A stretch of DNA of 32,635 nucleotides from assembly GCA_035359995.1 (NCBI GenBank), contig DAORZT010000030.1, positions 1 to 32,635 on the forward strand, in the 5' to 3' direction. Positions 24,944 to 31,826 of the stretch are shown here, piece after piece. The translations under genes and the position numbers were made by a program. This stretch comes from JAKPCT01 sp029553165. GTDB lineage: Bacteria > Bacillota > UBA4882 > UBA8346. The notes under the pieces were generated by a model. That model was not told where the DNA came from. It saw only the letters and a list, made by a program, of their open reading frames with translations, and did no database searches. Each line of letters starts with the position of its first letter. The stretch's first letter is position 1.

Positions 24944-25711
24944 ATGGAAAGTGATCTTGATATTAAGATTGAATCAGCAACGAATGAATTAAATGAAGAA
25001 ATAAATAATAGCAGTAGCTTTATCAAATTATTTATAACAATATTTTTGATAATTTTAGTGATCGTAATCTTAAACTCCAGTTTTTTTGATGTTCAAGAAA
25101 TAATTGTAACTAATAATAATACCCTTAGTCAGGAAGAAATAATTATGTTTTCCGGAATCAGACGGGGGCAATCCACATACCGGATCAATAAAGAGCAAAT
25201 TACCGAACTGCTAAAAGAAAACCCGCTAATCGGAAACGCTGAAGTCAGTGTTAAATTTCCCAATAAATTAATTATTAATGTAATTGAGCGAACCCCACGA
25301 TGTTTAATTCCTTATCGCGGTAATTATCTGGTAGTAGCAACGGATAAAGTTGTTATTAGAGCAGTGCCAAATCGGGATTCAATTAAACTGCCACTGGTAA
25401 TTGGTTTAAACCCTGAAGAACCGCTGCTAGGACTACCAATAACGGGAAATAAGATTGATGAAGTCATTGCAATCTTAAATTTACTTGATAAGAAACTCTA
25501 TAGTTTGTTGCTCCAAATTGATATTGAAAATTATTTAATGTATATCAAAAATCAAGCTACAGCCGAAATAATCAAGGTAGAGCTTGGTAATATGCAGGAG
25601 ATAGGAAGGAAGATTACCAATCTTCGTTCGATTCTAGCCCAGATGAATTTGGAAGCAATCCAAACGATCGATATTCGTAAGCCGCATCTGCCGACGATCA
25701 TCAAACGATGA
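24944..25711 (+). CDS. ftsQ: cell division protein FtsQ/DivIB
   Basis: FtsQ/DivIB is a bitopic divisome protein that connects with FtsL/DivIC and FtsB. The 255-residue protein has a cytoplasmic N-terminus, one membrane segment at about residues 26-46, then a POTRA domain (FFDVQEIIVTNNNTLSQEEI, VKFPNKLIINVIERTPRCLI) and a beta domain ending in IDIRKPHLPTIIKR. The only in-frame ATG before the membrane segment is 24944, which is 16 bases after GGAG; a 6-codon reading at 24934 uses that site better. In most Bacillota it sits with mur genes and ftsA; here it follows a flagellar gene by 12 bases. Confidence 0.85.
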   Translation: MESDLDIKIESATNELNEEINNSSSFIKLFITIFLIILVIVILNSSFFDVQEIIVTNNNTLSQEEIIMFSGIRRGQSTYRINKEQITELLKENPLIGNAEVSVKFPNKLIINVIERTPRCLIPYRGNYLVVATDKVVIRAVPNRDSIKLPLVIGLNPEEPLLGLPITGNKIDEVIAILNLLDKKLYSLLLQIDIENYLMYIKNQATAEIIKVELGNMQEIGRKITNLRSILAQMNLEAIQTIDIRKPHLPTIIKR

Positions 25712-25757
25712 GATGACGGGGTAGTTTTGTAACAAAATATTTTCATTATCATGCAGG

Positions 25758-25786
25758 TTAAATCAGTCCTTATGCAGAATTATATA
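25758..25786 (+). promoter_or_regulatory. weak SigA-type promoter candidate before ftsZ
   Basis: TTAAAT (25758-25763), a 17-base spacer, then TATATA (25781-25786), in the 151-base gap between ftsQ and ftsZ. The -10 is good and the -35 matches only half the consensus. A small palindrome TTTTGTAACAAAA at about 25724-25736 lies just upstream. An independent ftsZ promoter is plausible here. Confidence 0.35.
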
Positions 25787-25862
25787 CACTTTGAGTGCCA
25801 TATTTTTCTAAAGCTTTTTAGGACTAGTCAAGTAACATGAGGTTACAGGAGGAGCGCATTAT

Positions 25863-26906
25863 ATGCTTGAATTTGATGTTGCCAATCAACAATTTGCTTC
25901 CATCAAGGTGGTCGGAGTTGGTGGTGGAGGTACCAATGCTGTCAACCGGATGATTGAAGCTAAAATCCAAGGAGTCGAATTTATCGCAATTAATACGGAC
26001 GGACAAGCTTTGGATCGTTCAAATGCTGATATAAGATTAAGAATTGGTGATTTATTAACCAGAGGATTAGGAGCCGGGGCCAATCCGGAAATCGGTTATC
26101 AGGCTGCTATGGAGAGTAAAGAAGAACTGGCTGGAATCCTTCAAGGTGCAGATATGGTTTTTGTTACTGCCGGTATGGGTGGTGGAACCGGAACAGGTGC
26201 CGCGCCGGTTGTTGCCCAGATTGCTAAGGAAAGTGGCGCATTAACCGTTGGAGTGGTAACTAAGCCGTTTATGTTTGAAGGCAGGGTCAGAATGACCCAG
26301 GCCGAAAAAGGGGTAGCGGTTTTAAAGGATAATGTTGATACTCTGATTACAATCCCGAATGAACGGTTATTACAGATCGTTGACAAGAAAACCCCTATGC
26401 TTGAAGCATTCCGGATTGCAGATGATGTGTTAAGACAGGGTGTTCAAGGTATCTCTGATTTGATAACAATTACCGGTTTGATCAATGTTGATTTTGCCGA
26501 TGTTAAAACGATCATGTGCGATGCCGGTTCAGCACTGATGGGTATCGGAATTGCTTCCGGAGAGAACCGGGCAGTTGTGGCTGCAAAGATGGCAGTTGAA
26601 AGTCCGTTACTTGAGGCATCGATTGATGGCTCAAAAGGAGTACTGTTAAATATTACTGGTAGCAGTAACTTGGGATTATATGAAGTGAATGAAGCAGCAG
26701 CAATTATTGCGGAAGCTGCTGATCCGGATGCCAACATTATCTTTGGTGCCGTGGTCGATGAATCTATGGGTGACGAGATCAGGGTAACTGTTATTGCCAC
26801 CGGTTTTGAGCAACGGCGTCCGAAACGAATTGGGCGTGATGATCTGGAGATTAAACCATTTATTACTGATGATTTGGACATTCCTACTTTTTTACGGAAA
26901 AAATAG
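25863..26906 (+). CDS. ftsZ: cell division GTPase FtsZ
   Basis: FtsZ polymerises into the division ring. The 347-residue protein has the tubulin signature GGGTGTG at 106-112, VVGVGGGGTNAVNRM at the N-terminus and the T7 loop region around NVDFADVKTIM. It ends with the conserved partner-binding peptide DLDIPTFLRKK. Between the globular core and this peptide lie only about 19 residues, much shorter than the roughly 50-residue linker of Bacillus subtilis. CAGGAGGAGC precedes the ATG. ftsA, the usual upstream neighbour, is absent. A terminator follows the gene. Confidence 0.96.
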   Translation: MLEFDVANQQFASIKVVGVGGGGTNAVNRMIEAKIQGVEFIAINTDGQALDRSNADIRLRIGDLLTRGLGAGANPEIGYQAAMESKEELAGILQGADMVFVTAGMGGGTGTGAAPVVAQIAKESGALTVGVVTKPFMFEGRVRMTQAEKGVAVLKDNVDTLITIPNERLLQIVDKKTPMLEAFRIADDVLRQGVQGISDLITITGLINVDFADVKTIMCDAGSALMGIGIASGENRAVVAAKMAVESPLLEASIDGSKGVLLNITGSSNLGLYEVNEAAAIIAEAADPDANIIFGAVVDESMGDEIRVTVIATGFEQRRPKRIGRDDLEIKPFITDDLDIPTFLRKK

Positions 26907-26941
26907 TGTCAGATTTTAATAATAATTACAGCATTATGCTG

Positions 26942-26980
26942 GAAAAGCGTTCAGTTAGACTGAACGCTTTTCGTGTTTTA
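26942..26980 (+). terminator. rho-independent terminator after ftsZ
   Basis: GAAAAGCGTTCAG (26942-26954) pairs perfectly with CTGAACGCTTTTC (26960-26972) over a 5-base loop, followed by GTGTTTTA. The right arm supplies part of the U tract. It separates ftsZ from spoIIGA. Confidence 0.8.
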
Positions 26981-27006
26981 TAGAGCGTTCGAGAAAATAA
27001 GAGAAA

Positions 27007-27077
27007 TTTCGTAAAATTCTAACCAATTCAAAGAATATCTCTGATCAAAGGAAATGTGAATTCGATTTTGTAAAATT
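27007..27077 (+). repeat. 12-base direct repeat before spoIIGA
   Basis: TTTCGTAAAATT (27007-27018) and TTTTGTAAAATT (27066-27077) differ at one base and lie 59 bases apart in the spoIIGA upstream region. They resemble Spo0A boxes only in part, lacking the CG of TGTCGAA, so a regulator site is a weak guess. Confidence 0.3.
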
Positions 27078-27086
27078 AAAGAAAGA

Positions 27087-28007
27087 GTGGTGATTCAGAT
27101 CAATGCGGTTTCAATCTATTTGGATTTGCCCCTTTTTGGAAGCATACTGGGGTGGCTTCAAGATGCTACCCTTTTATGGGTAGTAGCGCAGATTACCGGG
27201 ATTAAAACGAAAAAAAGCAGGTTTTTCGCTGGCGGAATGGTCGGAGGCCTTTTTCAGTTTTTTTTACTAATTAATCAGGCTTCTGAAGGTTTGGTCCATC
27301 GCTGGGTGTTGTCGCCATTGATATTTATGTTTTTAATCCCGTTGTTGATGATTCAAATTACATTTGGTTTGAAATCATGGCGGAAGACATTAAGGATAAT
27401 TGGTTATTTTTATTTAATTGCCTTTTTGCTCTCCGGGCTTCATTGGGGGATCGATAGCATCAACCAACGGTTTTTTCATTATGAAATAACCTTGGCTTGG
27501 CGTTTTTGGTTACACTTGGCGTTGCTCTTTACTATTGGAGAGTTGGGATGGGGTGTGATCCACCGTAAGTTATGGGATCAAGTCTGTTTATATTCGATTG
27601 AGATTAAGTGGGATCAGCAATCGGTTGTTTTAACTGCTTTATTGGATACCGGCAACAGGTTGGTTGATCCTCTGACCAAAGTTCCGGTAGTGATTGTCGA
27701 ATTAAATGAGATCAGGAGATTGATTCCTAAAGCGATTTTAGAAACCATTGATCAATTGCAACAGGGGAGATTTGACTATGATTGGGATTTACCGGGGACT
27801 TGGGGGGAGCGCTTTCGATTATTGCCGTTTAACTCTTTAGGTAAGGATAATGGATTATTGGTTGGATTTCGACCGGATCAACTTGTTGTTAAATATGAGC
27901 AGGAAGAGGTTGTCAATCAAAATGTGATAGTCGGTTTTTATCAGCAAAAATTATCGGCCGAAGGGAATTTTTGCGCGCTGATTCCGCCAACAGTTTTAAA
28001 TAAGTAA
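27087..28007 (+). CDS. spoIIGA: SpoIIGA, pro-SigE processing protease
   Basis: SpoIIGA is a membrane-bound aspartic-type protease in the mother cell that removes the pro-sequence of SigE on a signal from SpoIIR. The 306-residue protein has about five membrane segments in residues 10-155, then a soluble protease domain with the catalytic Asp187 in TALLDTGNRLVDPLTKVPV. The C-terminal half includes FRLLPFNSLGKDNGLLVGF, typical of the family. The start is a GTG with only a weak AAAGAAAGAG nearby; GTG 27090 is possible. It precedes its substrate gene sigE by 51 bases. Confidence 0.94.
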   Translation: MVIQINAVSIYLDLPLFGSILGWLQDATLLWVVAQITGIKTKKSRFFAGGMVGGLFQFFLLINQASEGLVHRWVLSPLIFMFLIPLLMIQITFGLKSWRKTLRIIGYFYLIAFLLSGLHWGIDSINQRFFHYEITLAWRFWLHLALLFTIGELGWGVIHRKLWDQVCLYSIEIKWDQQSVVLTALLDTGNRLVDPLTKVPVVIVELNEIRRLIPKAILETIDQLQQGRFDYDWDLPGTWGERFRLLPFNSLGKDNGLLVGFRPDQLVVKYEQEEVVNQNVIVGFYQQKLSAEGNFCALIPPTVLNK

Positions 28008-28058
28008 ACCTAAATTTGAGGAAATATCACTACTGCTAACGAAGAAGGAGGAACTAAA

Positions 28059-28793
28059 ATGTTGTCAGCTTGGAATAAAATTGTTTTAGCGATTAGAATT
28101 ACTTTGGTGCGTTTGATGCTAAAAATAGGCTTAACGCCTAAATTTATCGGTTATATTGGTAGCAGTGAAGCATTACCGCCACCTTTAACTAATGAAGAAG
28201 AAGTATATTTGCTGGATAAGTTGGCAGCAGGTGATCGGGCTGTTAAAACGGTTTTAATTGAACGGAATTTGCGGTTAGTTGTCTATATTGCCCGTAAATT
28301 TGAGAATACCGGGGTTGGAATTGAAGACTTGGTTTCTATTGGGACCATTGGATTGATTAAGGCAGTTAATACTTTTGATCCGGCCAAAAAAATTAAATTG
28401 GCTACTTATGCCTCACGCTGTATTGAAAATGAGATCTTAATGTATTTACGGAGAAACAATAAGATTCGCTCGGAGGTATCTTTCGATGAACCTTTAAATA
28501 TTGATTGGGATGGTAATGAGTTACTGTTATCGGATGTTTTAGGGACTGAAAACGATTCAATTTATAAATACATTGAAGAAGAGGTTGATCGGAAACTGTT
28601 AAACTCAGCCTTAAGTCATTTATCAGATCGGGAACGGGTAATTGTTGAGTTGCGTTTTGGGCTTAAAAATGGCGGAGTCGAAAAAACCCAAAAAGAAGTT
28701 GCTGATTATTTAGGAATTTCACAATCATATATCTCGCGATTGGAAAAGCGAATTATTCGTAAGTTAAAGAAAGAGATGTGGAAGATGGAATAA
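28059..28793 (+). CDS. sigE: sporulation sigma factor SigE precursor
   Basis: SigE is the first mother-cell sigma factor of sporulation and is made as an inactive precursor. The 244-residue protein begins with an amphipathic pro-sequence of about 30 residues, with cleavage expected near FIGYIGSSEALPPPL. Region 2 (ERNLRLVVYIARKFENTG, SIGTIGLIKAVNTFDP, KLATYASRCIENEILMYLRR) and region 4 (EVADYLGISQSYISRLEKRI) closely follow Bacillus SigE. AAGGAGGAAC gives a strong ribosome site. It sits between its protease gene and sigG, the standard order. Confidence 0.96.
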   Translation: MLSAWNKIVLAIRITLVRLMLKIGLTPKFIGYIGSSEALPPPLTNEEEVYLLDKLAAGDRAVKTVLIERNLRLVVYIARKFENTGVGIEDLVSIGTIGLIKAVNTFDPAKKIKLATYASRCIENEILMYLRRNNKIRSEVSFDEPLNIDWDGNELLLSDVLGTENDSIYKYIEEEVDRKLLNSALSHLSDRERVIVELRFGLKNGGVEKTQKEVADYLGISQSYISRLEKRIIRKLKKEMWKME

Positions 28794-28917
28794 TTACTAA
28801 TCTTCATTGATTGATTGGAATTATATGATACAATCACCAAAAGAACTAAATTAATTGATTCAGGCAACATAAAATATTAGATTATAATGGAAAGAATGCA
28901 ATAAAATATCAATCAAT

Positions 28918-28943
28918 AAAAGGCCAGCTAAAGCTGGTTTTTT
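28918..28943 (+). terminator. rho-independent terminator after sigE
   Basis: CCAGC (28924-28928) pairs with GCTGG (28933-28937) over TAAA, with flanking A/G bases pairing into the TTTTTT run at 28938-28943. It ends the spoIIGA-sigE transcript before the sigG promoter. Confidence 0.75.
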
Positions 28944-28956
28944 GTTATTATAAACT

Positions 28957-28985
28957 GTAAAAAATAACATAAAATTTCCATATTA
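28957..28985 (+). promoter_or_regulatory. SigF/SigG-type promoter candidate before sigG
   Basis: GTAAA (28957-28961), a 17-base spacer, then CATATTA (28979-28985). The second element fits the forespore -10 pattern CATNHTA fully and the first matches four of five positions of GHATR. It is the only such element noticed in the gap after the sigE terminator, 89 bases before sigG. This agrees with forespore-specific sigG expression. Confidence 0.5.
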
Positions 28986-29074
28986 AGTTATCAAGTGAGG
29001 TATAAATTGTTGGTCGCTTGGCAATAATCAATCGTAGAGGCGCGCCGGAATGAAAAATAGGAGTGATATGCCTG

Positions 29075-29869
29075 ATGTTAGTTAACAAAGTTGAAATTTG
29101 TGGTGTAAATACTGCAAAACTTCCGGTATTATCAAGCAGTAAGATGCGGGATTTATTAGAAAGAATGCAAAATGGAGAGCGTTCAGCCAGAGAAGAACTG
29201 ATCAATGGAAATCTGCGGTTGGTATTAAGCGTGATCCAACGATTTAATAATCGTGGTGAATATGTTGATGATTTATTTCAAGTTGGTTGTATTGGACTTA
29301 TGAAAGCAATTGATAATTTTGATTTATCCCAAAATGTTAAGTTTTCGACCTATGCAGTCCCGATGATTATCGGAGAAATCCGCCGTTATTTAAGGGATAA
29401 TAATCCGGTGCGGGTCAGTCGGTCCCTGCGTGATATTGCCTATAAGGCTTTACAGGTCCGTGATGCTTTAGTAAATAAAAATTCGAAAGAACCGACAGTT
29501 GCTGAGATTGCTGCCGAATTAAACGTTCCCCGCGAAGAAGTGGTCTTTGCATTGGATGCAATCCAAGAACCGGTTTCATTGTTTGAACCAATCTATCATG
29601 ATGGTGGTGATCCGATCTTTGTGATGGATCAAATCGGTGATGATAAACAGTTGGATGGTCAATGGTTAGAAGGATTGTCAATCAAAGAAGCGATGTCCAA
29701 ACTGAATGAACGGGAACAGATGATCTTACGGATGCGTTTTTTCGATGGACGGACTCAAATGGAAGTTGCTGAAGAGATCGGTATTTCCCAGGCCCAAGTG
29801 TCCAGGCTTGAAAAATCAGCACTAAAGCATATGCGTCGGAATATTTCCGATAATGAAAAAGATCTATAG
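29075..29869 (+). CDS. sigG: forespore sigma factor SigG
   Basis: SigG is the late forespore sigma factor, controlling spore coat-inner and germination genes. With ATG 29075 the protein has 264 residues and begins MLVNKVEICGVNTAKLPVL, matching the Bacillus start; the in-frame GTG at 29063 touches its own ribosome site (GGAG at 29060-29063). Region 2 (NRGEYVDDLFQVGCIGLMKA, KFSTYAVPMIIGEIRRYLRD), VRVSRSLRDIAYKALQVRD, EPVSLFEPIYHDGGDPI and the helix-turn-helix EVAEEIGISQAQVSRLEK are all typical. spoIIR follows 12 bases later. Confidence 0.96.
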   Translation: MLVNKVEICGVNTAKLPVLSSSKMRDLLERMQNGERSAREELINGNLRLVLSVIQRFNNRGEYVDDLFQVGCIGLMKAIDNFDLSQNVKFSTYAVPMIIGEIRRYLRDNNPVRVSRSLRDIAYKALQVRDALVNKNSKEPTVAEIAAELNVPREEVVFALDAIQEPVSLFEPIYHDGGDPIFVMDQIGDDKQLDGQWLEGLSIKEAMSKLNEREQMILRMRFFDGRTQMEVAEEIGISQAQVSRLEKSALKHMRRNISDNEKDL

Positions 29870-29881
29870 GGGGTCTGGCAA

Positions 29882-30517
29882 GTGTTTCGTTATCGCTTAA
29901 TTACTGTAACCATTATTATTACAATATTTTTTGTCCTGGGAACCGTCAGTACCGGTTTTGCATGGATTAAAACGCCTGCTACCGAGACTTTTAACCAAAA
30001 AAACCTGATTCGTTTACATGTTTTAGCTAACAGTGACGCCATTAAAGACCAGTCGGTTAAGTTGAAAGTCAGAAACAGAATTGTAAAGGTTGCCGAAGAA
30101 ATCTTACTCAATGTTACTGATCCGGTTACTGCTGAAAGAGTGATTCGGTCAAACTTAAAAGTTTTAGAAGCAGTGGCGCAGGACGAATTGAAAAAGAACA
30201 ATTTATCACTTCCCGTTAAGGTTATGTTTGGAGAGTATCTCTTCCCGGAGCGCAGTTATCCGTTTGGAGTACTTGAAGCCGGGGAATATAAGGGGATTAA
30301 AGTAGTCTTAGGTGAGGGAAAAGGGCGTAACTGGTGGTGTGTCTTATACCCGCCACTCTGTTTGCTCGCTCCTGAAGCACCAACCTTTACCGGCACGAGT
30401 ACCGAGCCGGTTAAAGTTGAATACCGGTTGGCAGTATTGGAAAACTGGTTAAAAGCCAAGGGAATAAAGATGGATCGATTTTGGCAGGGTTGGGGGAAGT
30501 TTTTTTGTAGTAAATGA
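29882..30517 (+). CDS. spoIIR: SpoIIR, forespore signal that triggers SigE processing
   Basis: SpoIIR is secreted from the forespore into the intermembrane space and activates SpoIIGA in the mother cell. The 211-residue protein has an N-terminal hydrophobic signal segment (TVTIIITIFFVLGTVSTGFA), then the family features IRLHVLANSDAIKDQSVKLK, VMFGEYLFPERSYPFG and GEGKGRNWWCVLYPPLCLL. The C-terminus continues with a short helix and ends FFCSK. The start is a GTG with AGGGGGTC upstream. It directly follows sigG with no terminator between, so both are probably cotranscribed. A terminator follows. Confidence 0.93.
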   Translation: MFRYRLITVTIIITIFFVLGTVSTGFAWIKTPATETFNQKNLIRLHVLANSDAIKDQSVKLKVRNRIVKVAEEILLNVTDPVTAERVIRSNLKVLEAVAQDELKKNNLSLPVKVMFGEYLFPERSYPFGVLEAGEYKGIKVVLGEGKGRNWWCVLYPPLCLLAPEAPTFTGTSTEPVKVEYRLAVLENWLKAKGIKMDRFWQGWGKFFCSK

Positions 30518-30560
30518 CTAACTTAGATTTAGTTCGCAAATTATTTCTATAATGAATGGA

Positions 30561-30608
30561 GAGCTGTTGCAAAAATGAGGATTTTGTTAACAGCTTTTGT
30601 TTTTGTTT
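30561..30608 (+). terminator. rho-independent terminator after spoIIR
   Basis: AGCTGTT (30562-30568) pairs with AACAGCT (30589-30595), and CAAAAAT with ATTTTG extends the stem after a small mismatch. A T/G-rich run TTTGTTTTTGTTT follows to 30608. It closes the sigG-spoIIR unit. Confidence 0.65.
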
Positions 30609-30983
30609 ATATTTCTAATAATTTTTGAGGGATCAAGATCTTTTACTGATAATAAAGCAAAAAACTATTTTCCGTGCGCCAACCTCCCTGTTGACCGAAT
30701 AAAGTGCGTGAGATTCTACTAGTATCCTTTTTGCTCACCTAATTTTAAATTGGTATCACTTTCAGAAATGAAGAATTGTAATGACTTACAAATAATCTAA
30801 TCTGTTTAACACGCCCGTCGGAACAGTGGATAGAAGAGAAAAAGCAAACAAAATAAATAATAAGCGAAGAAAGAAATTTTGTTTTCGGTTTACTACGTCA
30901 AACTATAATGGGAATCTACACAAATAAACTATAAAAGGAAACTAGTCAAAAGTAACGAACAATATCTTCTGAGGTGACTGAAA
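30609..30983. other. 375-base gap with no gene seen
   Basis: I see no credible reading frame, RNA gene or repeat array here. Features noted are an imperfect palindrome ACCTAATTTTAAATTGGT at 30737-30754 (6 of 9 pairs) and a TATAAT at 30904-30909. The stretch is AT-rich, and stops occur in all frames on both strands. Confidence 0.5.
30879..30909 (+). promoter_or_regulatory. SigA-type promoter candidate for the nitrilase gene
   Basis: A perfect TATAAT stands at 30904-30909, 74 bases before the gene. The best -35 is TTGTTT at 30879-30884 with a long 19-base spacer, so only the -10 is convincing. Confidence 0.3.
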
Positions 30984-31826
30984 GTGATGCATAATGTTAA
31001 GGTTGGAATCTGTCAGTTTAAAGTAGAGATAGATAAACAGAAGGGTTTAACGCGAATTGCGAAGTTGATAAGCGATCTTGTCAATGCTGGTGCCCAGATT
31101 GTGGTCTTGCCGGAGATGTTTAACTGCCCGTATGAGCAGGATTTATTTTCCCAATATGCTGAGGTGGAGGGGCAGGGTGAAACCTTACAACTGCTGTCTG
31201 ATTTGGCTGCGAAACTTCAGTGTTATATTGTTGCCGGTTCGATTCCGGAGCAGGATCAGGATCAAATTTATAACACGGCTTTTGTCTTTAATAAAGCTGG
31301 TTCAATTATTGCCAAACACCGGAAAGTCCATTTATTTGATATCAATATACCTGGGCAGATCCGGTTTCAGGAGTCAGCAGTCTTAACTGCCGGTGATCAA
31401 GTTACAACTTTTACAACCGAATATGGCAGATTTGGAGTGGTGATCTGTTATGATCTTCGTTTCCCGGAGATCTTTCGGTTGATGGTTGATCAGGGAGTGG
31501 CGGGGGTATTTATCCCGGCAGCTTTCAATATGACAACGGGACCGGCGCACTGGGATACACTACTACGAGCCCGGGCGATCGATAATCAGCTCTTTGTTGT
31601 TGCTGTTAGTCCTGCCAGGGATAATACAGCTAAGTACGTTGCCTATGGACATTCGATGGTAGTCAGTCCTTGGGGTGAAGTAATCTGGGAAGCCGGTGCC
31701 GAAGAAGCTTCGCATGTAGTTGTTTTAGAGAATGAACAATTGAAAGAAGCAAGAGAGCGACTTCCTGTATTGAGACACCGGCGTCATGATTTGTATAATC
31801 TGTCATTAGTGAATAAAGGTAGTTAA
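30984..31826 (+). CDS. nitrilase-superfamily omega-amidase (NIT2-like)
   Basis: Omega-amidases hydrolyse alpha-ketoglutaramate and alpha-ketosuccinamate to the keto acids and ammonia. The 280-residue protein has the nitrilase triad Glu44 (VVLPEMFNCPY), Lys114 (KHRKVHLFD) and Cys155 (VVICYDLRFPE). HLFDINIPGQIRFQES, FNMTTGPAHWDTLLRARA and SPARDNTAKYVAYGHS match the NIT2 type closely rather than aliphatic nitrilases. The GTG at 30984 has GAGGTG at 7-base spacing; ATG 30987 would also work. It stands alone with its own promoter region and overlaps the convergent transporter gene by 4 bases. It has no evident link to motility or sporulation. Confidence 0.85.
   Translation: MMHNVKVGICQFKVEIDKQKGLTRIAKLISDLVNAGAQIVVLPEMFNCPYEQDLFSQYAEVEGQGETLQLLSDLAAKLQCYIVAGSIPEQDQDQIYNTAFVFNKAGSIIAKHRKVHLFDINIPGQIRFQESAVLTAGDQVTTFTTEYGRFGVVICYDLRFPEIFRLMVDQGVAGVFIPAAFNMTTGPAHWDTLLRARAIDNQLFVVAVSPARDNTAKYVAYGHSMVVSPWGEVIWEAGAEEASHVVVLENEQLKEARERLPVLRHRRHDLYNLSLVNKGS

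Noticed and set aside
26444..26881. 145-residue minus-strand reading
   Set aside because: It is antisense to the well conserved FtsZ C-terminal half and is low in complexity.
30737..30754. palindromic operator before the nitrilase gene
   Set aside because: Only 6 of 9 positions pair in an AT-rich stretch and it is over 200 bases from the gene; chance is likely.
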